A DNA stretch of 64,000 bases, from assembly GCF_030272615.1 (NCBI RefSeq), contig NC_081411.1:826024397-826088396 (forward strand), read 5' to 3'. Both the position numbers and the translations under genes were made by a program. Numbering within the stretch: position 1 is the first letter of the stretch; the number at the start of each line of letters is the position of its first letter. The notes beneath the pieces were generated by a model. It was given only the letters and a program-made list of their open reading frames with translations, was not told where the DNA came from and did no database searches. Source of the stretch: Cryptomeria japonica. Taxonomy: Eukaryota; Streptophyta; Pinopsida; Cupressales; Cupressaceae. Below are positions 22,463 through 32,941 of this stretch, one piece after another.

Positions 22463-23732
22463 TGTAAAGCGGAAAAAATCGAACCCTAGTCGTTCTCCCC
22501 TCCCCAACTCCAAGGAGAGAGAAGGGAGAGTCACTAGGGTTGATGGTTTTCACTTAGGAGGGACTTTACATTCAAAAGAGGGGTTGAAACCCACAAGATC
22601 CAATCCCACGCAATGCAAGATTGGATTCTATATGAGTTTCAAGGGTTGTGATAGCAAGGATACCCTCTTTTGTAAAGAAATGTGGAAAGAATGATTGAAC
22701 TAGGAATGCATGTAGAAGCAAGAAAGATTCGCTTATAAACAAAGATAGGGATATGGGATGAAGCTGCAGACCTGGAATTAACAGTAAAATGTCAAGACAG
22801 TGTTGTTCTGCAAATTTGAGCGAAAGTTGACGGGACGATGGCGCCCGGCGTGCACACGGTCCTCCGAAAAATCCGTGAAATGAAGGTGGATCTGTTCGTC
22901 TCTGCACAAGGATTTCAGATCTTCAATTACAGCCACGTACCTGCAACCTACACACAGAAAAGAGAGGACGATTGGGGGGTTAGGGATGAGGGGTTTGCCT
23001 TCAGGTCAAACCCCAGTTTTGGAATTAACCAAGAAATGAGAAATTGCTGTAAATGTAAATGATTGTAATGTAAAACAAGTACTAGTACCTTGTTGTAAGA
23101 ATGTTTGTATTCTTACATGTGAAGGTGTAGATGTTGTTGTATGTTGTATGTTGTATGTGATATGTGATCTCCTCTTCAATGGTTGAATCCTTGTCTTGAA
23201 TGCAACACTTAGCCTTGAATGGAGACTTAGAATGATCAATTGCTTGAAGGAAATGCTTGAATGCTTGAATGCTTGAATATCGTTTCCGCATCTTGTACAC
23301 ATATCTATCCTTCCTCCCCAAAATGGGAGAGGAAATGTAGTTTATATACTTGTCAATTAAGGTTGAAAGACTGATTTTTCCGACCTTGGGCCGACCAGGA
23401 AGTACTATTTTCCAAATTGCAAACATAAAGACCCGAAGCCCAATAGGAGACCGAGCCCAAAATATGGCCAGGGACCAGGGCGCTAGGCGCCATGGTCCTG
23501 GGGGACCAGGGCACTAGGTGCCCTAGTCTTGAAGGACCAGGGCGCTGGGCGCCATGGTCCCACCTCCAGGGACAACGGGGTGCAAGGAGGATCAGGCCAG
23601 GGTGCTTGAAAAATGTAGTTTTTGGTGTCATAAATAGGTTTCGGGGTCTCCATTCAGGTTCCGTGTTGCGCCGCCATCGTGAAGACCCAAATGCAGTCGA
23701 AATTGCAAGTGTCGCAATTTTAGGACGCTACA
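22463..23732 (-). repeat. Element B' 5' LTR
   Basis: Starts TGTAGCGTCC and ends GCTTTACA in element orientation, 1270 bp. It differs from the 3' LTR almost only by transitions. It carries the hairpin-motif copy at 22833-22862 and the palindromic array at 23472-23560. Confidence 0.95.
23472..23560. repeat. Three 31-bp palindromic tandem units, second LTR copy
   Basis: Units start at 23472, 23503 and 23534 and have the same 31-bp period as the array at 16915-17003. Units 1 and 3 keep GGACCA/TGGTCC arms. The middle unit has decayed on its right side (AGTCTT). Confidence 0.9.
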
Positions 23733-23737
23733 CCTTC

Positions 23738-24117
23738 AACTGGGTATAGGCATACTTCACCTTCCTCTCATCTGCAGTGTTTTCAAAGTTAAAATATTTC
23801 TCGATTTCCAATATCCAATCCAACAGTTCATCTGAATCTAACTTCCCATCATATTTCGGTGGGGTAAAATGAGATTTAGTGTTTTCCCTAGTCAAAACCC
23901 TTATAAACCTTTCCTTCTCTGGATCAAATGCCAATAGGTTTACTTGTTCTCCCGGGGCTTCTTCTCCTTCATATTCACTCACATCCTCAACATGTCAGCC
24001 TCTTCTCTCAGCTGTCTCCATGGATTCTAACCGAGCTTCTATTCCTCACAACATGTCCATTACAACAGGGTCTGCATTCCCATGTGCTCCACCATTCCTA
24101 GTTCCTCTTCACGCCAT
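23738..24117 (-). pseudogene. Element B gag N-terminal part, cut off by B'
   Basis: The start is chosen at 24117 (ATGGCG, followed by a stop where CGA probably became TGA), because the frame then runs into blocks typical of chromovirus gag: IEARLESMETAERR, FTPPKYDGKLDSDELLDWI and KYFNFENTADERKVKYAY. Four or so stops precede 23982. At 23738 the frame meets B'. It resumes at 15906 with GHASLWWEH once the target duplication is counted once. Most of the capsid-like domain is thus split between the two sides of B'. Confidence 0.85.
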
Positions 24118-24210
24118 TGATTCATGCTAGTCCTCTGCAATTGCAGGTCGGATCCACAATCCGCCACCCTACGACATAATTTAGGACACGCAATCCTCCA
24201 GACCAAAATT

Positions 24211-24224
24211 TCACTCTGATAGCA
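24211..24224 (-). other. Element B primer binding site
   Basis: In element orientation TGCTATCAGAGTGA lies two bases inside the 5' LTR. It resembles the tRNA-Met type site TGGTATCAGAGC, with a change at the third base and at the end. Confidence 0.75.
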
Positions 24225-24226
24225 CT

Positions 24227-24966
24227 TGAAGTAGTCATCGGTGAGGAGGGACCTCAAAGAGATCAGTCCAAACCAACCAGCAAGAGTTAACACAATGGAA
24301 ACACACATATATGATGGAGACAAATGCATAACATATTGTTTTATTGCATGAAGAGTCAATTACATGCAACTGGCAACAACCGGGTTAGAACATACCAACA
24401 CATAAGCCTGGTAGAATAGGTCTCAGAGGGACCTTGAATTGAAAGATCTATCTTCTAAAAACTTATCTATCTAATACTCCTTATCTTCTAATTGATTGAC
24501 TACAATGCAAAGCATGAGTACAAATATATATATTGATCCAAAGGATCAGGTTGGCCCAAAAGGATAAAAAATCCTAACGTGCAGAAATGAATGAGGTCGG
24601 CCTTTGAAAAATTCCAAAGGATGAAACGTAGAAGGTTGACCACACGTCGAGAAACATTGAGATAAATGTCCAAGGTTCTGCAAGCATCAGAATGGGTTCT
24701 AGTAGATCACCAGAATAGGTCTCAGGCAACTGGTAACAAGAAACTGTCAAGGAAAACTGGTAGCAATATCTTGCTGGAAAGTGATCCAAATGAGATACAG
24801 TTAGAAAGAAAGTAGGGTGATCAAGTCTTCAAGAAGAATCCAACTCCACAAGAAGTCGGTGTGCCAAAACTAGGACAAACAGAAAGGAAAAATGAAACTA
24901 TAAATAGGAAAGAAAATGTTTTTGGTTGATGCAAGATTGCTATGAACCGGGGATGCTCCTGCATCA
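24227..24966 (-). repeat. Element B 5' LTR
   Basis: 740 bp, same length as the 3' copy. The ends in element orientation are TGATGCAGGAGC and GACTACTTCA. The right flank tcagg is the partner of tcaag at 11015-11019. Confidence 0.93.
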
Positions 24967-25472
24967 TCAGGCCACAAAGGGGTGCAAATTTAACACTATT
25001 TGGACTCCCATTTTTTAACCCAAAGTAGCCTATTTATCCTGGTGTATTCTTTTACAAGGCTTGCCCTTAGGTTCTTGTCTTAGGCATTTGGGGGTGCCAG
25101 ATCCCCGATGTCCTTTTTGTGGGCAGCTTGAAACTTTCATGCATCTATTTTGGCATTGCAGAAGAGCCCAATGATTGTGGGTTTGTATTCATGACTTCTT
25201 TCAACATTTTTGGCTTGAACCCTTCCCCTGGCATATGGTTTTCCTTGGAGAACCTTCCAGGCTTCCTTTCAAATTCATGAGGATATGGCATGCTTTAAGG
25301 TTGGAAATCCTCTTCAATTTTTGAAAAGATAGAAATGTTGTTTTATTTTCACACAACTCTCTGGATGTTAATGTTTCTCTTTATGCTAAAGCTTGTATAC
25401 GTAATAATATGATGTTGCAAATTCAAGTACAAGCGAATAAAGTGGTGTTCAAAGTGGCCCACTTGTAGGTAC
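24967..25472 (+). pseudogene. LINE ORF2 remnant, piece 3 (RT zinc-binding domain)
   Basis: The + frame from about 24972 carries a clear zf-RVT block, the zinc-binding region after reverse transcriptase in plant non-LTR elements. AYLSWCILLQGLPLG is followed by CPFCGQLETFMHLFWHC (about 25100-25155), giving the C-x2-C...H...C ligands. It continues with FMRIWHALRLEILFNF and a KDRN motif near 25330, the usual link towards a terminal RNase H region. Stops after RRAQ, ILFNF and VAHL (CAG to TAG type) mark it as dead. Copia-type element C then breaks in at the ggtac target, and the frame resumes at 31097. Confidence 0.85.
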
Positions 25473-26199
25473 TATAAGAAAACTTGCAACCAACTTTATG
25501 ATAATTTCCACATAACCCATTATAGATTTCAAACAAATCAACACATAGAATCCACATGCAAAGAATAAACAACATACACATGAAAATGTGACATAGCATA
25601 TATATTGGGAAAACCCTCATGAGAGAAAAACCCAGCTTCCAAAAGCATCCATCACCATGTATTATCAGCAATGCATCCATTACAATACAATTGTGAAAGC
25701 TTTTGAAACCCAACTATCAACAAGTCATCAACAAGCACTCCATGTGAACAAGCATGAATCCACACATCCCATGCCATTCTTCCTTAAAAAATCCTAGCCT
25801 GGCTAACTGACCAACCCAAGAAACTACCCTTGTGGTTGCTTTTATAAACACAAGCTCCCACAAAACCACCAAGTGGTATTACATCAAAACCATGTAACAA
25901 TAAAATATAATATTTTTCCTACCTACCCTTGACCCACATTTAATATTGGGTACTTCATCACAATTACATTCCCCAATATTAAATAAATATAATAATACCA
26001 ATGTGTCAATACAACTCATCAAGTGGTTACAAGAATATTCCAAGGGAATCTCTACATGTTGCACGTCCATCTAGGTGCTCCTAGGTGCAACAATACAATA
26101 TGATACTACAATATAATTCCATGTCCACCTCTCACAATAATAAATTAATATAAAAATGAAACATTATTATGCAAGGTGTACAACACCATCTTCCCAACA
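25473..26199 (-). repeat. Element C 3' LTR
   Basis: Begins TGTTGGGAAGATGGTG in element orientation. The outer end has changed (tataag here, tgtaag in the other copy). Contains two CTAGGTGC units near 26070-26090, where the 5' LTR has three. Confidence 0.92.
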
Positions 26200-26262
26200 T
26201 TCTCCCACTTGTTGTATACATTGCATAAGGGCCAAGGTTGTATACATTGCATAAGGGCCAAG
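26200..26262 (-). repeat. Element C polypurine tract plus 26-bp tandem duplication
   Basis: In element orientation AAGTGGGAGAA (26200-26210) adjoins the 3' LTR. Next to it a 26-bp unit starting TTGTATACATTGCATAAGGG is duplicated in direct tandem (about 26212-26262), almost identically. Confidence 0.8.
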
Positions 26263-29200
26263 AAGTAATGCATCACATGAACAAGAGACTGATCTCTCCA
26301 TACACATATACCATCATGAAATCCAAGTGCTCCATCAAGATACCTACAACAAGAAACAAAGTGACCACTATCTCATACATGAATGCTCCCACCCTCCATC
26401 ATGCCATTGATACTAGACATGAAAAGTCCATCCAAAGAGAAAGCCACACAATCTATCGCAACAAATGATAAGCCTTGCACCAACTGATATATGAACACAA
26501 CACTAATCCAAAGGTAGTTGTTTACATAGCTGAAATAACACCCACAACAAAGTGCTAACACATCATTTATACATGCCTCCAAGGCATACAAACCAAGTGA
26601 ATAACATCTCATCAACATATGCAACCTGTAACATGCAACCATAAGCACCAAGTGCAATACCTACCATGTATGTACACCAAGGAACTCCCACTACATAGGT
26701 AATGTCAATATAAAAAATGAATCTACTAATGACATATCATAGAAGTGTAACCATGTAGTATCAAGAACATCCACATCAATATGAATATCATGTAAACTGA
26801 TAACCTGCAAGTACCACTCTCACACCATGTCTCTAACATTGTCCCATGTTATCCACACCAAAAAAACAAAGAGATAAAGGAACCACTATGCCATCTCCTA
26901 CATGACAACACATGAACACAAAACTAGTAAACACATAACTCCAAACAATCTCCAGCGAATCTAATGTGAATACGAACATCTAGGAAGATAACTGAAACAA
27001 ATAGAGTAACACTGCAAATCAAATCCTATAGTATGTCCTTCTAGACACACCTCTAAATGCCAACTATGTCAAGTATGAACTCCTCCATAAAACCCCAAAT
27101 GAGAATAATATAACACCACCCAAAATCCATTCAGTCCCTTGGACTAAACCAACATATATAACATGTACTCAACATGGATTTAAGCCTCTCATAACCAAGA
27201 AGATCAAACTAAATATCCATCTGAAGCCTAGGGAATATGCCCAACAAACCATCTCCCAAACTAATATCAATGATTGTCACCATCATAATAATAAATCAAA
27301 TGCACAAGGAGATAACCAATTCCATACATCTCTCAAATGAACCCTCCAGAACTAAACATCTCCATAGATCAAGATCTATATCAATGAAAGATAAGCATAA
27401 CATAATGCACCTGAAAGGAACAATGGGCAATACCTCTCAAGGAGTAAACCATCGAGTAGACCAAGAGTGGGGAATGAGAATTCTCATCCAAGACATCCAA
27501 GTCATCATGAATCATCTAAGAACAATCTCGTCTCAAGTCCATACTAGGTGAATGCTCCTCAGACTTCCTGCTGAAACCATCAACCATTCCAACAAATATC
27601 TCTAATCACAAGAGAATACAAACATAACCTATGTCTCCATGTATCCATGAGTACTTGTAACTGTTCAATCCATGCCAAACTCCAAGTGCAACATAACATC
27701 ACCATGAAGTAATCAAGCAAATGATCATGTACCCAATACAAAGAGAACTACTAAGATCAATGTCAAAACTCCAACTGCAGAATCAGGAATATAAACATGA
27801 TAACATGATCTAATCATCTCCTCCAAAGATATAACATTCTCCATATGAACATATCCAATAACCATATCATGCCAAAACTCTATGCTATCCATCAAGAGCA
27901 TACCATGACATGATATCAACCTTCCTATCAAACATGTCAAATGAATGCATAAAACACACCTCAACCAAGGAATCCTTGAGCCCTCAAGATGTAAACATCC
28001 TCAAATATCATGAAGGTCACAATCTCCTACAAGTGTACCCGCAAATGTGAAAGACCCTTCTGCAACAACCTGATCTAAGGCATCCTCCAAACATCTACAC
28101 ACTAAGAATATCGTCCACCATCCAATGGTGAATATACATCACTACAATAAGTTCCCACTCAACCGTGATACCAAGATCTCCATAGTATCGTGACAACCAT
28201 ATCCTAAATGAAGATCATCCAGGTCTACACACATACAATTGAAATATCAATAATATCAAGTAAACCATGAACTCCAAGCCAAGAAGATGCAAGACCACCA
28301 AAAAACAATCGAGATCAAATCCTACACTGCCACATCATCACTGTCAAAAGTTCCCACCAAAAGTGTATGCAAGTTATCCATGACAACATGATAAAACCAT
28401 CCTCTAACATAAGAATCAACCAAATCCATCTAACAATCAAAGAACTCAAAGTATGCATCATGAGCTCCCAAAATTCAAAGTAACCATGATCCTCAAATAA
28501 GAAGATATACTGCCATATCAATTAGGAATCCAATCAAATCACCATCTGCAAAACCAAATCATGTCATGCCAAAGTATCTAATCACAAGAAATATCCATAG
28601 AACCATGATCATATCCACTGAACCGAGCATCTAACTCAATGTGTCCAACCTGTCAGCATCACATGGTCAACCATGTAGGTCCTCCATCATGATTGTATAT
28701 GGTAAAAACATCTCTCCTCCTCAATATGACAACAAATCAACAAACCAATGACTAAGCCAAACCACCAAATCTGAATATGCATAAACAATGAAAGATCTAT
28801 GGGCATAGACAACCCATATCGAAGTCATAGGTGCAATCCTATAAGTAAAGACAACTCACAAAATTGCACAACTTGTAGACCAACCAATACAACATACATA
28901 CCCAAAATAAACTAATATCCATGTAATCATAAGAGAAATATGAGATACAACATTGAGTATAGAATGACATCAAATCAAAATCTCCAATATGTAGCATGCC
29001 ATAAACTCATAATGTCACCATAGTCAAGAGGACCCATAAACAACTCAGATCAAAATATCAGCAAAAAATCATATCAAACCTGCTCCAAATCTGAACCAAA
29101 GTGTAGTTCTTTCCAAAAGCTTTCCATTGACTATTCAAAGTCCAAACTTCAACTCCATATGCTCAAGTTATGACCTCTCAAAGTCAAAAAGGTACTTCCC

Positions 29201-29640
29201 ATTTCCAGCTAACATTTCACTACCCAAACAACAAAATTTGGAAAAACTAATCATATCACAATGAAGTACACGAAACCACCTTTCCAATGACTATAAAAAG
29301 TCAAAATGCCGACATCATACGTCCAAGTTATGCTCCGTGAAAGAAAACAACCAATTAGGCTATATGCAAGCAAATGGACTCCAAAATTTTTCAACAATAT
29401 GCCATAAAAATCACTTTTTTCCAATTTTTTTCTCAATATGCCAATAAAATCATTTTTGCATTTCTTATAACAAACCAATACAACTGACACATAACAATTA
29501 TACATGGCATATAAATTAAAATACATGGTATTTTAAATTTCAAAGTTTTATGCAAAAACTTTATAAACATAATGAATATCAACATTTAATTTTTTATTTT
29601 TCACTGGCAGATTTTTTAATTTTGAAAAGTTTGTTGATTT
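26263..29640 (-). other. Element C non-coding interior
   Basis: About 3.4 kb, strongly A/C-rich and G-poor on the + strand, so T/G-rich in element orientation. Short - strand frames lack domains and look like by-products of this strand bias. I see no similarity to the gag or pol blocks of the other elements here. It could be a very decayed coding region or true filler RNA. Confidence 0.7.
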
Positions 29641-29654
29641 TTTATTTTACCAGC

Positions 29655-29880
29655 CATGTGGGGGGGACAAACCAACACCCCATAGGTGGTCCCCATAGGG
29701 TTTACTCCATCTGAGGATTTCCCCACACGACAGGGGCCCGCCGCCGGTAGGTGGCGGTGCCACTGCCGACACCCATTGTCGGTAGTGCCGATAGTGGGTA
29801 CCAACAGTGGTACTGCCACTGTCGGCTACCCTTATTGCAGGGCCATGGGCCGTAGTTGGGTCTGCGAACCCCCCCACCCC
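29655..29880 (-). other. Element C GC-rich structured leader segment
   Basis: A GC-rich island in otherwise AT-rich DNA, about 450 bases inside the 5' LTR. It contains a hairpin with arms 29759-29771 and 29777-29789 (GCCGACA/TGTCGGT core, two mismatches in 13, one a possible G-U pair) and a five-base loop. More GGTAC/GTGGTAC repeats follow to about 29825. Being in the leader, it could be a packaging or dimer structure. Confidence 0.6.
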
Positions 29881-30319
29881 ATAATAATTTTTTTTCTTTC
29901 GGCCTTTTAAACATTTTTTACAAAAGTCTTGTCGGGTTTAAAATTTGTAGGGAATATTTTCATTTTTCTTTTTGACGACGACCTGCAACATAGTTCGTAT
30001 GGCCGTATGGACTAAAAGAATTTCAAACTCATTCTTCCATTGCCAAATAGGGTCAAGTTATATATCAAAATTTGTCTCCCGATCTCCCTATTTACAACCA
30101 TGGGGTTGTTTTGTCACATGGGGCCAAATCGGAAGGTCCACCCCCAAAATGCAAATCCATGGAAAACTCAATTGAAACAAATTTTTATAACACCAGATGT
30201 ACAACAAATGCCCACAAATCTGCAACCCACAACCTGCAACAAACCCTCATATCTTGCATTGTTTTCTCATTCTTTCATGCATTCATGGATTTAACCTAGG
30301 GTTATAACAACCATAAAAA

Positions 30320-30338
30320 CCGTATAGCTCTGATACCA
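30320..30338 (-). other. Element C primer binding site (tRNA-Met type)
   Basis: In element orientation TGGTATCAGAGCTATACGG lies two bases from the 5' LTR. The first 12 bases match the usual site for initiator tRNA-Met exactly. Confidence 0.93.
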
Positions 30339-30340
30339 CT

Positions 30341-31091
30341 TGTAAGGAAACATGCAACCAACTTAATGACAATTTCAACATAACCCATTATAGATTTCAA
30401 CCAAATCAACACATAGAATCCACATGCAAATAATAGACAACATACCCATGAAAATGTGAGATAACATATATCCTGGGAAAACCCTCATGAGGGAAAAATC
30501 AAGCCTCCAAAAGCATCCATCACCATGTATTATTAGCAATGCATCCATTATAATACAACTTTGAAAGCTTCTGAAACCCAACCATCAACACACCATCAAC
30601 AAACACTCCATGTGAATAAGCATGAATCCACACATCCCATGCCATGCTTCCTTCACAAATGCTAACTTGGCTAACTAACCAACCCAAACAACTACCTTTG
30701 TAGTTTCTTTTATAAACACAAGCTCCCACAAAACCACCAAGTGGTATTACATCAAAACCATGTGCCCAAAACCATGTGACAATAAAATATAATATTTTTC
30801 CTACATACCCTTGACCCACATTTAATATTGGTTACTTCATCACAATTGCATTCCCCAATATTATATAAATATAATAATACCAATGTGTCAATACAACTCA
30901 TCAAGTGGTTACAAGAATATTCCAAGGGAATCTCTACATGTTGCACATCCATCTAGGTGCCCCTAGGTGCCCCTAGGTGCAACAATACAATATGATATTA
31001 CAATATAATTCCATGTCCACCTCTCACAATAATAAATTAATACAAAAATGAAACATTATTATGCAAGGTGTACAACACCATTTTCCCAACA
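30341..31091 (-). repeat. Element C 5' LTR
   Basis: 751 bp, TGTTGGGAAAATGG to TTTCCTTACA in element orientation. It has an extra CTAGGTGCCC unit near 30953-30980 compared with the 3' LTR. Confidence 0.92.
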
Positions 31092-31624
31092 GGTACTTCT
31101 TGACCACTTGGGTAATGCCCCTTGTATGGTTGCCAGAGTCCCAACAAAACATTTTATTTTTGGTCACCATTCTTTGTCCCGTGGCAGGAAACATGGCCAC
31201 AGTTCTTCTACTCATTTCTTGTGCATGTTGTGTTCCTAGGGTCCCCACCACTAATCTAGCATGAGAAAATATTTCTCACATCATCACTTGAATTCTCCTT
31301 GATGGGGTACTCCCACTTCTGGGTGTCTTGTGGGCGGAGCTACTTCTATGCTTCCTAGTAGTTTTGGCTAGCTAGCTTCTAGTGCTAATTCTAGGTGGCC
31401 TAGCTCCTCTAAAGGGTTGCCCTAACTTTCCTTGGCCATCTCCCTTGCCAGGGAGGAGACATACAATGAAGATTATGAAGCTGTAGTTGAAGATGGTTAG
31501 GCTACTCATGACCCTGCTCCTAACCTTGTAGATATATAGGGTCCAAAGAATGACCGTGATATGTCACCTTCTGTGACCACTACATTGTTTGGTGTAGAGC
31601 CTGATTAGTCTCCAAGTGGGAGAT
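31092..31624 (+). pseudogene. LINE ORF2 remnant, piece 4 (C-terminal tail)
   Basis: The frame of piece 3 continues here without a shift once the ggtac duplication is counted once (VLLDHLGNAPCMVARVPTKH). It runs on for about 530 bases through a Ser/His-rich stretch and then an acidic one (EETYNEDYEAVVEDG, about 31450-31495). The only damage is about nine single stop codons. A tail this long after the zinc-binding block is unusual, and I do not recognise it. It stops where the LTR of D begins, just after a polypurine run (31615-31624). Confidence 0.55.
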
Positions 31625-32058
31625 TGTTGGTTTGTGGCGACTGATCATGCAAGTATTGTACACTCATTGGGTGAAGGGGTTGGCTCAAAGTGTTGACGTA
31701 ATGGGTAGCCAAAGGGTACCTCCAAATTTTCTCATACGTGTTTGAGAATATGAGAATGACGAAAAGATTATGATAATATTATTTTAGGGTTATGGTTAAT
31801 TTTATTAACCACCTTTGCCTGTTGCCCTAAAAATTGCATGTTATAAGTGGTTGGAATGTAAAAAGACATTGATGTTGTACTGATTTACTGGATAATGAAA
31901 AATTATTGGATAGTTGCATTCTATGGATGTAGCCCATCTTGGGTGAACCATATTAAATCTCTGTGTTATTTTGTGTTTTTTTTTTTTCATCTTTTTGTAT
32001 TTGAATCTGCATATAATTGTTAATTTGTATTTGCCCCGAATCTGTCTAAACCCTACCA
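31625..32058 (+). repeat. Element D 5' LTR (434 bp)
   Basis: Starts TGTTGGTTTGTGG and ends CCCTACCA, followed by AT and then the PBS. Short LTRs like this are common in copia. A poly-T run lies near 31979-31988. The partner LTR is outside the window, so the left boundary rests on TG, on the PBS spacing and on the end of the LINE frame. Confidence 0.75.
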
Positions 32059-32060
32059 AT

Positions 32061-32073
32061 TGGTATCATAACT
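32061..32073 (+). other. Element D primer binding site
   Basis: TGGTATCATAACT begins two bases after the LTR. The first eight bases match the tRNA-Met type site; the rest has drifted. Confidence 0.8.
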
Positions 32074-32120
32074 ATGTATTTCTATAAGTTGGAAGGGACT
32101 TTCATATTTGAGTGGGAGCA

Positions 32121-32941
32121 ATGGAAGAAACCAAATTCAAGGTTGAGAAGTTCAACGACCAAAATTATTAGTTAAGAAAAATGAAGATGGAGGAATACTT
32201 GTATCAAAAGGATTTGTGGCGGCCATTGGAAGGAAAAACAAATAAATCGACCATGATGTTAGATGAAGATTGTGATATTCTAGATAGAAAGGAACTGAGA
32301 ACCATCCGGTTGTGCCTTGCACCATCTGTAGCATTCAATATATCTAAAGAAACAACTACTGTAAACTTGGTGCAAGCACTGGCTAAATTTTATGAGAAAC
32401 GCTTAGCTTCAAATAAGGTATTTCTTACGAAGCGTTTATTTAATATGAAAATGAGTGAAGGAGGATCTATAAAATATCATTTAAATGAATATAGTTACCC
32501 CTAATTGACTTCTATAAAAGTTATTTGATGAAGAGGTTAGGGCTCTCTTAATTTTATGTTCTTTGCCAAAAAGATAGAATAACTTGGTTATAGTTGTAAG
32601 TAACTCTATCTCGGGTACAAACACTTTGAAATTTGATGATGTTGTTGGTGTTATCCTAAGTGAGCAAATGTGGTGGAAAAGTACAAGTGAAACTTCAACA
32701 TCATCAGTTACTATTTTGAATATAGAGAATAGGGGAAGATCAAAGGAAAGAAGAAAAGGCCTTTGAAGTGAGAATTCACAAGGGAAGTCAAAGAAAGGAT
32801 GCTCTCAATCTAGAGGAAGAAAGGATAGATGGTATTGCAAAAAGCCAAGAAATTTAAAGATAGATTATTGGTCTTAGAAAAACAAACAAGGAGATGGGAA
32901 TGGAGATGATAGTAAGAAAGCCAATTTTGCAAGCAATACTT
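32121..32941 (+). pseudogene. Element D gag, decayed
   Basis: Starts at ATG 32121 (MEETKFKVEKFN), 48 bases after the PBS. It keeps copia gag landmarks: VEKFNDQNY, KMKMEEYLYQKDLW, and the block VQALAKFYEKRLASNKVFLTKRLFNMKM split as LAKFYEKRLASNK and RLFNMKMSEGGS. Stops begin inside the first 20 codons and multiply after 32500. A zinc-knuckle relic, WYCKKPRNLKIDYWS, lies near 32830-32875 and has lost Cys and His ligands. The frame is cut at 32941 by E. The other half of the gene starts again at 40657. Confidence 0.8.

Larger units (their letters stand above)
15907..23732 (-). mobile_element. Element B': non-autonomous gypsy element carrying only gag/protease-like ORF
   Basis: A 7826-bp element with LTRs of 1269 and 1270 bp (15907-17175, 22463-23732) and an exact 5-bp target duplication, ccttc, at 15902-15906 and 23733-23737. 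In the ~495 aligned LTR bases I compared there are 13 substitutions, all transitions, making it the least diverged pair in the window. The internal part has a PBS, a 1.16-kb leader, one 1147-codon ORF and a PPT, but no reverse transcriptase, RNase H or integrase. The layout matches the class called TR-GAG: LTR elements that keep gag and depend on a partner's pol. It landed inside B's gag gene. Confidence 0.95.
11020..24966 (-). mobile_element. Element B: Ty3/gypsy chromovirus, split by B'
   Basis: Two 740-bp LTRs (11020-11759, 24227-24966) begin TGATGCAGGAGC and end CTACTTCA or CTGCTTCA in element orientation. Without the nested B' and its target duplication the element is about 6.1 kb. The order gag, protease, RT, RNase H, integrase, chromodomain is that of gypsy chromoviruses. 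The target duplication is tcaag/tcagg (one mismatch). The element is heavily mutated: stops in every domain and catalytic losses in integrase. It is nested in the LINE and is itself the host of B'. Confidence 0.93.
25473..31091 (-). mobile_element. Element C: non-coding LTR retrotransposon (LARD-like)
   Basis: LTRs of 727 and 751 bp (25473-26199, 30341-31091), an exact target duplication ggtac (25468-25472, 31092-31096), a tRNA-Met-type PBS and a PPT define a complete 5.6-kb element. The 4.1-kb internal region has no gag, protease, RT or integrase that I can recognise on either strand; the longest open frame is about 100 codons. Long LTR elements with a non-coding interior are called LARDs and rely on another element's proteins. 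The primer site suggests a copia-type helper, but that is inference. I counted about 20 differences in the first ~215 aligned LTR bases. Confidence 0.92.

Noticed and set aside
26238-28521. Small open frames in the interior of C
   Set aside because: Strand-biased composition gives Met/His/Tyr-rich or Cys/Leu-rich frames without motifs.
29647-29914. Overlapping open frames on both strands in the GC-rich part of C
   Set aside because: GC-rich DNA with few stops on both strands. Structure explains it better than coding.
30320-30338. tRNA gene fragment
   Set aside because: The tRNA-like sequence is the primer binding site. No cloverleaf surrounds it.
31625-32058. Solo LTR
   Set aside because: A PBS and copia gag follow directly and pol continues after E and F, so it is the 5' LTR of D.
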